Assembly (NCBI GenBank): GCA_026671195.1
Contig: JAPOHD010000069.1
Span: forward strand, 124,001 to 188,000
DNA length: 64,000 bases
Direction: 5' to 3'
Origin: Draconibacterium aestuarii
GTDB taxonomy: Bacteria > Bacteroidota > Bacteroidia > Bacteroidales > Prolixibacteraceae
Both the position numbers and the translations under genes were made by a program. Of the stretch, positions 7,938-17,431 are shown one piece after another. Position 1 is the stretch's first letter, and each line of letters starts with the position of its first letter. The notes under the pieces were generated by a model. The model saw nothing but the letters and a program-made list of their open reading frames with translations. It had not been told where the DNA came from and did no database searches.

Positions 7938-10319
7938 ATGAAAAAACTGCTCGCTATAGTTTTCCTGGCAATTGCTGTTCATGCTTTTGGTCAAATTCAG
8001 CGTAACAACAAAAGCCCGCTAACCATTGAAACCATTATGCAAGATCCGGCCAAATGGATCGGCACTTCGCCCGAAGCAATAAGCTGGTCGGAAGACGGTA
8101 AAACCATTTATTTCGACTGGAATCAGGATCAGGATACACTTTCATCGCTATATTCCTACGCGCTGAAAACAAAAAATATTTCAAAAGTTGAATTAAACGA
8201 AAAGCTGAAATTGCCCGCCAGATACGGAGATTACAACTCAAATAGAACTCAAAAAGTGTATACCCGCGATGGCAATATTTATCTACTCGATTGTAAAACC
8301 GGAAACATAAAACAACTTACAAACTGGATGGATGACGTTTCGTCGGCCCAATTTGTTTTAAACGATTCCGAGATTTCATTTATAAAAGACAACAACCTTT
8401 TCACGATCGATCCTGAAAACGGACTAATCAGCCAGCTTACGAATTTTGTCTCGGGCAACGAAAAGCCTGAGAAAAAAAGCAGCACGCAGAAAAAATGGCT
8501 GGAACATCAGCAAAAAGAATTGTTTGTGGTATTAAACGAACGTGAAACCCAAAATAAAGCCCGCAATAACCGCCGTGAAACCGAAAAAGTGGAGCAGCCT
8601 CTAAAAATTTACACGGGTAAAAATCGGGTAAGCAACATTTCTTTGAGTCCAACGGGCAAATTTGTAATTTATTCGTTGTACGACCGTGCAGACGGGAAAT
8701 CAACCTCGGTTACCAACTACGTTACCGAATCGGGTTATACCGAAGAACAACAGGCCCGCGTAAAAGTAGGAAGTCCGCAAGGAAGTGTTGAAATGGGTAT
8801 TTTTGATGCAGCAAGAAACAAGCTGATAAAAATTGGGAAGTCGCAAATACCGGGATTAAAAGACCTGCCCGATTACCTGAAAGATTACCCCGAAAGAATG
8901 CCCAAAGAAGGAGACGTAATCGAAGACCGCGAAATTAATCTGTTTGGTCCGTTATGGAACGATACTGAAGATTTAGCTGTGGTAGTAGCCCTTTCGCAAG
9001 ACAACAAAGACCGCTGGATACTTTTATTAGATCCAGCAACCGGATATTTGGAAGTGCTCGACCGCCAACGCGACGAAGCATGGATTGGTGGTCCGGGTAT
9101 TGACGGATGGAGCCAGTCAACCGGAAAGCTGGGCTGGATGCCCGATGGTGAATCGGTGTGGTTTCACTCCGAAGAATCAGGCTATTCGCATTTATACGCT
9201 GTAAACATCAAAACAAAAAAGAAAACAACACTTACAAATGGTGCTTTTGAAGTGTCAGAAGCTTTTATTTCGAAGGACAAAAAACATTTCTATTTTTCAG
9301 CAAACAAAATACACCCCGGAGTAAAACACTTTTACAAAATGCCGGTCTGGGGTGGTAATCTCACGCAGATCACTTCATTTGAAGGTGGAAATGAAATCAC
9401 CATCTCGCCCGATGAAAAATACATTGCGATACGCCACTCCACTGCCAACAAACCCTGGGAGTTGTATTTGCAGGAAAACAAACCTGGTGCTGAAGCCACT
9501 CAGCTCACAAAATCAACAACTGATAAATTTAATGCCTATCCTTGGCGCACACCCGAGTACGTAACTTTTACGGCAGAAGATGGCGCCGTAGTGCACGCGC
9601 GTTTATACCGTCCCGAATCGCCTGAGAAACAAGGCCCGGCGGTCATATTTGCACATGGAGCCGGCTATTTGCAGAATGCACATAAATGGTGGAGCAGCTA
9701 CTTCCGCGAATACCAGTTCCACAATTTCCTGGCGGACAACGGGTACACGGTTTTGGATATTGATTACCGGGCCAGCGCCGGTTATGGCCGCAATTGGCGC
9801 ACCGGAATTTACCGTTGGATGGGCGGAAAAGACCTCTCTGACAATGTTGATGGTGCCGGGTTTTTGGTTGAAAAATACGATGTATCGCCCCAACGAATTG
9901 GTTTGTATGGTGGATCATATGGTGGGTTTATAACCTTGATGGCCTTGTTTAATCACCCCGATGTTTTTAAGGCTGGTGCTGCTTTGCGCTCAGTAACCGA
10001 CTGGGCACATTACAACCATGGATATACTTCCAATATTTTAAATACACCGGTTGAAGACAGCATTGCCTTTATTCGCAGTTCTCCCATATATTTTGTCGAA
10101 GGTTTGGAAGGAGCTTTGTTAATGTGTCACGGTATGGTGGACGATAATGTACATTTTCAGGACATTGTGCGGCTTACTCAACGTTTAATCGAGTTGGGAA
10201 AAGAAAACTGGGAGCTTGCCGTTTACCCGGTCGAGCCACATGGTTTTCGTGAGCCCAGCAGCTGGACCGACGAATACAAACGTATTTATAAATTGTTTGA
10301 AAAAAATCTGAAAGACTAG
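7938..10319 (+). CDS. Secreted S9-family (prolyl oligopeptidase/DPP-IV-type) serine peptidase
   Basis: 793 residues with an N-terminal signal peptide (KKLLAIVFLAIAVHAFG). The first two thirds read as a WD/beta-propeller region with repeated S-P-x-G-K and D-G-x-S-type blades. The C-terminal alpha/beta-hydrolase domain carries the nucleophile in GLYGGSYGG (Ser near 659), the acid in VDDNVH (near 735) and the histidine in EPHGF (near 766). These enzymes cleave peptides after proline or related residues in the periplasm. A charged insert (KPEKKSSTQKK) lies in the propeller. The closest family members are the Bacteroidota DPP-IV-like S9 peptidases; exact specificity cannot be deduced. Confidence 0.92.
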   Translation: MKKLLAIVFLAIAVHAFGQIQRNNKSPLTIETIMQDPAKWIGTSPEAISWSEDGKTIYFDWNQDQDTLSSLYSYALKTKNISKVELNEKLKLPARYGDYNSNRTQKVYTRDGNIYLLDCKTGNIKQLTNWMDDVSSAQFVLNDSEISFIKDNNLFTIDPENGLISQLTNFVSGNEKPEKKSSTQKKWLEHQQKELFVVLNERETQNKARNNRRETEKVEQPLKIYTGKNRVSNISLSPTGKFVIYSLYDRADGKSTSVTNYVTESGYTEEQQARVKVGSPQGSVEMGIFDAARNKLIKIGKSQIPGLKDLPDYLKDYPERMPKEGDVIEDREINLFGPLWNDTEDLAVVVALSQDNKDRWILLLDPATGYLEVLDRQRDEAWIGGPGIDGWSQSTGKLGWMPDGESVWFHSEESGYSHLYAVNIKTKKKTTLTNGAFEVSEAFISKDKKHFYFSANKIHPGVKHFYKMPVWGGNLTQITSFEGGNEITISPDEKYIAIRHSTANKPWELYLQENKPGAEATQLTKSTTDKFNAYPWRTPEYVTFTAEDGAVVHARLYRPESPEKQGPAVIFAHGAGYLQNAHKWWSSYFREYQFHNFLADNGYTVLDIDYRASAGYGRNWRTGIYRWMGGKDLSDNVDGAGFLVEKYDVSPQRIGLYGGSYGGFITLMALFNHPDVFKAGAALRSVTDWAHYNHGYTSNILNTPVEDSIAFIRSSPIYFVEGLEGALLMCHGMVDDNVHFQDIVRLTQRLIELGKENWELAVYPVEPHGFREPSSWTDEYKRIYKLFEKNLKD

Positions 10320-10452
10320 GTAGTAGCGGATTACTGTTGTTGCTAAAAACCAACATTAAAAACATTGGCATTCGTAAATTGTAGAATTTAATGAGCGCAC
10401 GGCTTTAAATCATGCCCTCATTTTTAAATAGAAAATCCTTAAATTAGATCGC

Positions 10453-10905
10453 ATGAACAAATTAAGCCTATTTCTTTTACCTCTTTTTTTGGGAATGTTT
10501 GCATGCCAAACAGATGATAAGAAAACGTCTACGGAGAAATGGAAGGCTGAAATTATAGCAACAGAGGAGAAATTTGCAGAAATGGCAGCCAGGGAAGGAA
10601 TTGCCAAAGCCTTTTTAACATTCGCTGCCGATGATGCGGTTTTAATGCGCAACGACAGTGTAATCATCGGGAAAAAATCGATACAACAGAGTTTTAAAAA
10701 TACAAATTCAGAACCGGGCAGCGTTAGTTTAACCTGGCAACCCGACTTTGTGGATGTTTCCAGTTCGGGCGATTTGGGATACACTTACGGAAAATATGTA
10801 TATTCTGTAACCGATTCGTTGGGACTCAAAACATCTTCAAAAGGAATATTTCACACAGTATGGAAACGCCAGCCTGATGGAAAATGGCGTTTTGTGTGGG
10901 ATTAA
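10453..10905 (+). CDS. DUF4440/SnoaL-like lipoprotein
   Basis: 150 residues. The lipobox ends at Cys18 (GMFAC), followed by a cystatin-like alpha+beta fold: the N-terminal helix EEKFAEMAAREGIAKAFLTF, then DDAVLMRND, GKKSI and the strands YTYGKYVY and GIFHTVWKRQPDGKW. This is the DUF4440/ketosteroid-isomerase-like pattern, in which W-x2-Q-P-D-G-x-W-R is the usual ending. The family includes small-molecule binders and enzymes; no catalytic pair is obvious here. The serine hydrolase lipoprotein follows 30 bases downstream on the same strand, so they are likely co-transcribed. Confidence 0.85.
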   Translation: MNKLSLFLLPLFLGMFACQTDDKKTSTEKWKAEIIATEEKFAEMAAREGIAKAFLTFAADDAVLMRNDSVIIGKKSIQQSFKNTNSEPGSVSLTWQPDFVDVSSSGDLGYTYGKYVYSVTDSLGLKTSSKGIFHTVWKRQPDGKWRFVWD

Positions 10906-10935
10906 TCCAACATTTTTTTACTTAATTCAATTGGA

Positions 10936-12036
10936 ATGAAACGAATAATAACCTTGCTCTGTTTTTTTATACTGCTGAGTTGCAACAAAGATGAAACTTC
11001 TCCAAATGATTCCGATACTGAATTAAATTTATATTTCCCACCTGCAAATTCTACTGAATGGGATATTACCACACCTGAAAGTTTAAACTGGGATACCGAA
11101 ACATTGGATGAGCTACGTACATTTCTTTCTGAAAACAAAACCCGTGCTTTTATTCTTTTAAAAGATGGGAAAATAGTTGTGGAAGAATATTGGGGGAAAA
11201 CAATTTTAAACTCAGCAGAATTTAATAAAGATGCCATCTGGTATTGGGCCTCGGCAGGAAAAACACTTACTTCATTTTTGGTTGGATTGGCACAAGAACA
11301 AGGACTGCTAGACATTAACGACAAAACTTCGGAGTACCTTGGAAAGGGATGGTCGAAAGTTCCCTCAGAGAAAGAAGATCTGATACACATAAAACACCAG
11401 TTAACCATGACCACCGGGCTTGATTACGAGGTTGAAAATGCCGATTGTACCGCCTCCGAGTGCCTGCAATACAAAGCCGATGCCGGCACACAATGGTATT
11501 ACCACAACGCGCCTTATACACTACTGGAAAATGTAGTAAGTACGGCAGCGAAAAAAAACTACAATACTTTTACCGATGAAAAAATAGAAACACAAATTGG
11601 CATGAACGGTACATGGATCGCTTCGGGCAATAACAATGTATACTGGAGTACGGCCCGTGACGCAGCACGTTTTGGGCTGCTTCTGCTTAACAAAGGCACC
11701 TGGAACGATCAACCCGTTATGCACGATACAACTTACTATCATTCCATGGTAAATTCTTCGCAAAATTTAAACCCGTCGTATGGATATTTGTGCTGGTTAA
11801 ATGGCAAGTCCTCCATTATAATTCCGGGATTGCCCACTTCGTTTAAGATTCCGCTTTCTTCTAATGCTCCTGCTGATTTATTTGCAGCCATTGGCAAAAA
11901 CGCACAGTTTATTGAGGTCGTGCCCAGCCAAAATCTGGTACTGGTACGCATGGGTGAGGCTCCTAATAATTCGTTGGTCCCGGTAATATTTCATGACGAT
12001 ATGTGGGAAAAAGTAAACGCACTGATACGCGAATAA
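10936..12036 (+). CDS. Serine hydrolase lipoprotein, class C beta-lactamase family
   Basis: 366 residues with a lipobox ending at Cys16 (ILLSC). The penicillin-binding/serine hydrolase motifs are visible: S106-A-G-K109 (SxxK nucleophile and base) and Y189-H-N191 (YxN). The usual third motif near the C-terminus is not obvious. The family includes beta-lactamases, D-peptidases and esterases; nothing in the sequence shows lactam hydrolysis, so an esterase or peptidase role in the periplasm is just as likely. It follows the DUF4440 lipoprotein closely. A repeat hairpin unit lies immediately downstream. Confidence 0.88.
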   Translation: MKRIITLLCFFILLSCNKDETSPNDSDTELNLYFPPANSTEWDITTPESLNWDTETLDELRTFLSENKTRAFILLKDGKIVVEEYWGKTILNSAEFNKDAIWYWASAGKTLTSFLVGLAQEQGLLDINDKTSEYLGKGWSKVPSEKEDLIHIKHQLTMTTGLDYEVENADCTASECLQYKADAGTQWYYHNAPYTLLENVVSTAAKKNYNTFTDEKIETQIGMNGTWIASGNNNVYWSTARDAARFGLLLLNKGTWNDQPVMHDTTYYHSMVNSSQNLNPSYGYLCWLNGKSSIIIPGLPTSFKIPLSSNAPADLFAAIGKNAQFIEVVPSQNLVLVRMGEAPNNSLVPVIFHDDMWEKVNALIRE

Positions 12037-12057
12037 AAAAAATCTGAACTTAAAATG

Positions 12058-12140
12058 AACTACCCCGCTGCAAGCAGACGGGGTATCACAGAGGAATTAG
12101 TTCTTCAATTCGCTGCAAGCAGCGGGGAACTAACCCCAAA
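12058..12140. repeat. Intergenic palindromic repeat (two GCTGCAAGCAG hairpins)
   Basis: Two related hairpins: TACCCCG/CGGGGTA at 12061-12085 around CTGCAAGCAGA, and CGCTG/CAGCG at 12111-12124 around CAAG, followed by GGGGAACTAACCCC. The shared CGCTGCAAGCAG core marks a dispersed palindromic repeat of a kind familiar in Bacteroidota genomes. Confidence 0.65.
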
Positions 12141-12198
12141 GTGATTAGAAACACAAATGTACTACGATAGTGACAAACGAATTAAAACATAAAAAAAA

Positions 12199-12627
12199 AT
12201 GATTCAAATCTCCACAGATAAAAAAAGATTAAACATTGCACTGATACACGAATATTTATCCAAAGAATCATACTGGGCAAAAAATCGTGAGGCAGAAATT
12301 GTAGAACGGTCAATTGAGAACTCTCTTTGTTTTGGAGTATACATTGATATACAACAAATTGGGTTCGCAAGAGTTGTTACGGATTATGCAGTTTTCGCAT
12401 GGATTATGGATGTTTTTATTCTCGAAGATTACCAGGGCAAAGGATTTGGTAAAAAGTTGATAAGCGCTATAATGTCTCATGATAAATTGCAGAACCTGAA
12501 ACGTTGGGGACTTGCAACGGATGATGCACATGGGCTTTATAAACAATTCGGATTTAGCCTTTTAAACAAACCTCATAATATGATGGAGATTTCAGGAGTT
12601 AAAATAACAGAAGCAATTAAAAAATAG
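12199..12627 (+). CDS. GNAT-family N-acetyltransferase
   Basis: 142 residues. The acetyl-CoA signature DVFILEDYQGKGFGKKLISAIM (residues about 71-92) is the central beta4-alpha3 motif with Q-G-K-G-F-G-K. A second strand region, WGLATDDAHGLYKQFGF, gives the typical L-Y-x2-F-G-F ending. Such proteins move acetyl from acetyl-CoA to an amine; the substrate is unknown. It is a stand-alone single-domain cytoplasmic enzyme, with the sulfatase gene 139 bases downstream on the same strand. Confidence 0.9.
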   Translation: MIQISTDKKRLNIALIHEYLSKESYWAKNREAEIVERSIENSLCFGVYIDIQQIGFARVVTDYAVFAWIMDVFILEDYQGKGFGKKLISAIMSHDKLQNLKRWGLATDDAHGLYKQFGFSLLNKPHNMMEISGVKITEAIKK

Positions 12628-12766
12628 CAAGCCAATATTTTGTATAAAAGTTGCACGGAGAGGTAATATAATAGTAAAGTTAACAGAAAAGTGCCACACC
12701 ATTTGTCACTACAATTACAAGTAGTAATTATGGGCAAAAAATAAGAACATCATTTATAAAATAAAA

Positions 12767-14122
12767 ATGAATAGGATAACGATCGCAATTGTAATTACAA
12801 GTGCACTAATTACTGGATGTACAACGGTATCGACAGAAAAACCGAACGTTGTACTTATACTGGCAGACGATTTAGGATATAACCAGGTGGGATGTTATGG
12901 AACCAATTATTATAAAACTCCAAATATTGATAAGCTGGCTGCTGACGGCATAAGGTTTACAGATGCTTATGCGGCTTGTCTGGTTTGTTCGCCAACAAGG
13001 GCATCTATTATGACAGGCAAATATCCGGGAAGACTACATCTTACAGATTTTATACCGGGTAACACTCTAAAAAATCCACTAAAAGAACCCGATTGGCAAA
13101 AATTTTTACCCCTTGCCGAAATGACCATTGGCGAACTGGCAAAAGAAGCGGGATATGCAACAGCTGCATTTGGAAAATGGCACTTAAGTATAGAAAAGAA
13201 AGCGCCTGCCAGCCTTCCTTATAATCCAGACAAGCAGGGTTTCGATGAAAGTTTTGTTACATTTAAACCAGGCGTTGACAAAACACGTCGTTGGCAAAAC
13301 GCAGAATCAGATGCTCATAATGTAGATACAATTACTACACTTGCAATGGATTTTATTGAAAGAAAAAAGGGAGAACCATTTCTTCTTTATATAGCTCATA
13401 ATACAATTCACGATCCTCTTGCAGAAAAAGAAAAAACGATAGCGAAATATATTCCGGGCAGTGAAAAACCAGAGAATAATGCCATTATTGGAGCAATGAT
13501 AGAAAGGCTCGACCAAAGTGTGAAAAAAATAATAGATAAAATTGACGAAGCCGGAATATCAGACAATACGATTGTTCTATTCTTTTCGGATAATGGGGGA
13601 CTTGCGAAATATGCAAAGCAAACTCCTCTGCGAGCCGGGAAAGGGTTTATATACGAAGGCGGAATACGAGAACCTCTCATTGTGAAATGGCCTGCAAAAA
13701 TTAAGGCAGAAACAACATCGAAAGCACTGATATCGTCGGTAGACTTTTTTCCAACCTTTGCCGAAATAATGGGACTTGACACAAAGGCAATCAACATTGA
13801 TGGCAAAAGTTTTTTAAATAACCTGTTAGGACAATCCGACCAAAATCATGATGCTATATTTTGGCATTATCCGCATTACCACAGTACCGGAATGACACCT
13901 TCTTCGGCTGTAAGAATGGGAGACTATAAGCTAATAAAATGGTACGAAAAAAATCTTTTACATGGCCACCCAGGATTAGAAATGTTTAATCTAAAAGAAG
14001 ACATTGGAGAAACGAAAAATATTGCAGAAGAATATCCTGAAAAAACCAATGAACTTGAAAAATTGCTTGAAAAATGGTTAGACGATACAAATGCACAAAG
14101 ACCAACCATCTGGAAAAATTAA
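12767..14122 (+). CDS. Sulfatase lipoprotein (formylglycine type)
   Basis: 451 residues with a lipobox ending at Cys18. The metal-binding start NVVLILADDLGYNQ and the sulfatase signature C74-S-P-T-R78 are present; Cys74 is the residue matured to formylglycine. FGKWHLS and LFFSDNGG supply further active-site residues. It removes sulfate esters, most likely from a polysaccharide or glycoside, at the cell surface or in the periplasm. It needs a formylglycine-generating enzyme or anSME, and none is in the window. No SusC/D genes are nearby, so it does not look like part of a polysaccharide utilisation locus. Confidence 0.93.
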   Translation: MNRITIAIVITSALITGCTTVSTEKPNVVLILADDLGYNQVGCYGTNYYKTPNIDKLAADGIRFTDAYAACLVCSPTRASIMTGKYPGRLHLTDFIPGNTLKNPLKEPDWQKFLPLAEMTIGELAKEAGYATAAFGKWHLSIEKKAPASLPYNPDKQGFDESFVTFKPGVDKTRRWQNAESDAHNVDTITTLAMDFIERKKGEPFLLYIAHNTIHDPLAEKEKTIAKYIPGSEKPENNAIIGAMIERLDQSVKKIIDKIDEAGISDNTIVLFFSDNGGLAKYAKQTPLRAGKGFIYEGGIREPLIVKWPAKIKAETTSKALISSVDFFPTFAEIMGLDTKAINIDGKSFLNNLLGQSDQNHDAIFWHYPHYHSTGMTPSSAVRMGDYKLIKWYEKNLLHGHPGLEMFNLKEDIGETKNIAEEYPEKTNELEKLLEKWLDDTNAQRPTIWKN

Positions 14123-14177
14123 AATAAGTTTGAGACAGAAAAACAAAGTATAAACTAAAAAAACTGTTAAAATTTAG

Positions 14178-14972
14178 ATGAACTATATTGAAATAAACAA
14201 AAAACTTTGGGACAACAAAACTGATATCCACTATAAATCAGACTTCTACAATGTGGAATCTTTTATACAAGGCAAAAATTCGCTCAACAAAATTGAACTG
14301 GATTTGCTTGGCGATGTAAAAGGGAAAAATATTTTGCACCTGCAGTGTCATTTTGGGCAAGATACGATGTCGCTTGCCCGGTTCGGAGCACTGGCAACCG
14401 GCATCGATCTTTCAGGGAATGCAATTGAAAAAGCAAAGCAACTGAACAAGAAATTGGGCACAAATGCAAAATTTATTCAGAGCGATATTTATAAACTTCC
14501 CGAAGTTCTGTATGAAAAATTTGATATCGTTTTTACTTCGTACGGAGTAATTGGCTGGTTGCCTGACATGATCAAGTGGGCTAAAGTGGTTAATCATTTT
14601 GTAAAACCCGGTGGTAAGTTTGTGATTGCTGAGTTTCATCCTATTGTTTGGATGTTTAGTTACGACTTTAAAAAGATTGAATTTAACTACCTGGAATCGG
14701 GTCCAATTGTAGAAGAACTGGAAGGAACATACACCAACCAAGATGCGAATATAAAGGATAAATCAGTAAGCTGGAATCACGGTTTAAGCACAGTTATTAA
14801 TGCCCTTCTAAAAACAGGTTTAGTGCTAACAGACTTTCAGGAATACAATTATTCGCCCTACGATTGTTTCGAGAACACACTTAAAACGGAAGACGGAAAA
14901 TTTAAAATAAAAGGACTGGAAGATAAAATACCGATGGTTTATTCGGTAGTTGCCCAAAAACCTGAGAGATAA
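14178..14972 (+). CDS. Class I SAM-dependent methyltransferase
   Basis: 264 residues. Motif I reads ILHLQCHFGQDTMSLA (near 50-65), followed by the acidic residue in TGIDLS and the motif IV region FDIVFTSYGVIGWLPD. An interior FHPIVWMF segment is typical of a common group of Bacteroidota small-molecule methyltransferases. The substrate is unknown. It lies 55 bases after the sulfatase on the same strand. Alternatively it could methylate a lipid or metabolite; the sequence does not decide. Confidence 0.88.
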   Translation: MNYIEINKKLWDNKTDIHYKSDFYNVESFIQGKNSLNKIELDLLGDVKGKNILHLQCHFGQDTMSLARFGALATGIDLSGNAIEKAKQLNKKLGTNAKFIQSDIYKLPEVLYEKFDIVFTSYGVIGWLPDMIKWAKVVNHFVKPGGKFVIAEFHPIVWMFSYDFKKIEFNYLESGPIVEELEGTYTNQDANIKDKSVSWNHGLSTVINALLKTGLVLTDFQEYNYSPYDCFENTLKTEDGKFKIKGLEDKIPMVYSVVAQKPER

Positions 14973-15204
14973 ACATAACGGTCAGCTAGTTTGCATCATT
15001 TGTCAAAAAATATGTACATAAATTAGTTCTCCCCACACGAGCAAGCACTTTAACAACCAAGTTAACTTGAGGGGAAAAAGTAATTCATCGGTATACTATT
15101 ATATAATTAAAGAATGAGCAAACCTGAATATCCGCTTGTTGTTATTTCCAGAAAATTCTAAATTTATCGATCAATAATAAACACAACAACTACACCTGCA
15201 AATT

Positions 15205-17373
15205 ATGGCGGCAAAAACAGGAAAACGGAAACAAATTGTAAAAATCATCGTTTTATCGTTGCTATTAATAGTGGTTTTGGCGCTTGCAGTAACACCAACC
15301 TTTGTTAAGAATTACATAAATAATAACGGGATCGAACTTTCGGGCCGCACCATTAATATCCAGAAAATAAAGTACAATTATTTTACTTCTACATTAAGAG
15401 TATACGACGCAAAAATGTACGAACATAACAACTCCGAAGTTTTTGTTGGGTTCGATTCGCTTCTAATAAATATTAAACCGCTTCGTTTACTTAAAAAGGA
15501 AGTACATGTACAGCAATTTAAAGTGGTACATCCCTACTCGCAAATCATCCAAAACGATACGCTATTTAACTTTACCGACCTCATTGAATTCTTCAACACA
15601 GGGGAAGATTTGAGCGAGTATACGACAGAAACGATGCCTTACCGGTTAAACCTGAACCTGATCGAGATAAAAAATGGCAGGATCAACTACATCGATGGCC
15701 TGCTCGACCATACAATTGGGATGGACAACATTAGTTTTAGTATACCACACATTTATTGGGGCGGCGAAGAAAGTTCAGCTGATGTTGCCTTTAACATTGG
15801 GCATGGGGGCAGTATTAGCAGTTCCTTCGATTTTGATTCAAAAACCGGTGACTACTCTGGAGAAGCTAAACTCAATCAACTGGCGATAAATGTGATTTTA
15901 CCCTATATTCAGGAATACATGAGCCTTGGTGGTATTGATGGGACACTTGATGCTTCTGTTTACTACAGCGGAAATCAGTACGACCTGAACAGTCTTACGC
16001 TGAGTGGGAATGCACTGGTAAATAACCTGATTATGACCGATCAACAGGACAAAAAAGTTTTGGGCGTAAAAAAAGCAGAGGCCGTATTAAAAACTTCGAA
16101 ACCTATGTTGTACGAAGCCGAAATTGGCCGCATTTGGCTAAATAGGCCTTATATGTATTTTGCCCTGATCGATTCCTTATCGAACCTCGAAAAAATGTTG
16201 ATCTACGAGGACGACACTGCACTAAGCGAAACGAGTGAGAATGAAGATCTGCCTCCTTACAACATTTTTATCGAGAATTTTGTAGTTGACAGCGGGTTAA
16301 TTGATTTTAGCGACCAACGAATGAAAGAACAGTTCGATTACGAACTATCGGAAGTACATGTCGACATGGATTCCCTTTCACTTAATAGCAATTGGGTGGA
16401 AATAAATTCAAGCATGAAACTCAATAAACGTGGAAATTTGGAAGCACAGATTGGTGTAAATCCTTACGCCCCGTTTCAACACATAGAACTAAATTATGTG
16501 TTGTCTGATTTTCAGTTGCCCGATGTAAATATTTACTCAAAACATTATATGGGTTTACCCATTTTGTTTGGTGATATGTACTACAGAAACAAAACCATAA
16601 TTCTCGACAAACACTTAAACAGCGAAAATAAACTGGTGATCCGCAATGTTGAAATGGGACGAAAAGCAGGTGGATTGTACAATATTCCAATAAAACTTGC
16701 CCTGTTTATTCTGAAAGATATTAACGGCGATGTTGTCCTGGATATTCCTGTGTCGGGCGACCTATCCGATCCGAAAACCCACATAGGGCAAATCGTGTGG
16801 AACACGTTTAAAGGATTTACTTTCAAAATTGTAGCCTCGCCTTTTAAAGCATTGGGTAATCTTCTGGGAGCCGATCCAAAAGAACTGGAAGAAATAACCT
16901 TGGTTTACAGCGATACAACACTCACCGGAAAACAACGCCGCGGACTTGACCTGTTGCTGGAGTTGGAGCAAATGAAACCCGAGTTACAAATTGAAATGCA
17001 ATACCTGAATGACCGTAAACTGGAACGCGTTGATGCTGCTGCTCAGATTGTACAAAGTGTTTACGAGCAAAAAACAAAGAATAATCCGCTTACCCACCAA
17101 AAAGATTACCTGGACTATTTGAAAACTGAGAGCGGAAGAGATTCATTGGTGATGCAGGACTACGAAAGGTTCCTGGCACCGGCAGTTCAGGTTGACAGTC
17201 TCATTTATACTCGTGAAAAACATCGGATTAACTTGGTAAAAGACTATCTGCATCAGCAAAATGATTCAACCAGCATTCGGATAGTTGGATACAATACCAA
17301 TGAAGTGCTGAATATTGGTAGCCGGCCACAATTTAGTATTTCATATAAACTAGCTGAAGACGAGGAGCTGTAA
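15205..17373 (+). CDS. DUF748/AsmA-like envelope protein
   Basis: 722 residues. One N-terminal transmembrane helix (IIVLSLLLIVVLALAV, about 14-29) is followed by a long, repetitive beta-rich region, with the DUF748 block INYFTSTLRVYD-type near the start and a characteristic terminal section (GKQRRGLDLLLELEQMKPE, then EQKTKNNPLTHQKDYL). Large AsmA/DUF748 proteins are thought to form periplasmic beta-groove bridges for lipid transport between the membranes; here that is family inference. It stands alone, ending at a bidirectional terminator shared with the convergent transporter gene. Confidence 0.85.
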   Translation: MAAKTGKRKQIVKIIVLSLLLIVVLALAVTPTFVKNYINNNGIELSGRTINIQKIKYNYFTSTLRVYDAKMYEHNNSEVFVGFDSLLINIKPLRLLKKEVHVQQFKVVHPYSQIIQNDTLFNFTDLIEFFNTGEDLSEYTTETMPYRLNLNLIEIKNGRINYIDGLLDHTIGMDNISFSIPHIYWGGEESSADVAFNIGHGGSISSSFDFDSKTGDYSGEAKLNQLAINVILPYIQEYMSLGGIDGTLDASVYYSGNQYDLNSLTLSGNALVNNLIMTDQQDKKVLGVKKAEAVLKTSKPMLYEAEIGRIWLNRPYMYFALIDSLSNLEKMLIYEDDTALSETSENEDLPPYNIFIENFVVDSGLIDFSDQRMKEQFDYELSEVHVDMDSLSLNSNWVEINSSMKLNKRGNLEAQIGVNPYAPFQHIELNYVLSDFQLPDVNIYSKHYMGLPILFGDMYYRNKTIILDKHLNSENKLVIRNVEMGRKAGGLYNIPIKLALFILKDINGDVVLDIPVSGDLSDPKTHIGQIVWNTFKGFTFKIVASPFKALGNLLGADPKELEEITLVYSDTTLTGKQRRGLDLLLELEQMKPELQIEMQYLNDRKLERVDAAAQIVQSVYEQKTKNNPLTHQKDYLDYLKTESGRDSLVMQDYERFLAPAVQVDSLIYTREKHRINLVKDYLHQQNDSTSIRIVGYNTNEVLNIGSRPQFSISYKLAEDEEL

Positions 17374-17374
17374 A

Positions 17375-17420
17375 ATTTAATGCGGGTGCGACCAGAAATC
17401 AGACCCGCATTAAATCATTT
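17375..17420. terminator. Bidirectional terminator between convergent genes
   Basis: ATTTAATGCGGGT (17375-17387) and ACCCGCATTAAAT (17403-17415) form a perfect 13-base stem. Flanking A/T runs allow it to serve both the DUF748 gene and the queuosine transporter gene. Confidence 0.85.
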
Positions 17421-17431
17421 AAATATTTTTA

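Noticed and set aside
9643-9933. Overlapping open frames on both strands within the S9 peptidase gene
   Set aside because: They fall in the peptidase's conserved catalytic domain and are chance frames.
12199-14972. Three unrelated genes in a row (acetyltransferase, sulfatase, methyltransferase) as possible integron cassettes
   Set aside because: I looked for attC-like inverted sites with the GTTRRRY core between them and found none convincing; spacing and gene sizes are also ordinary.
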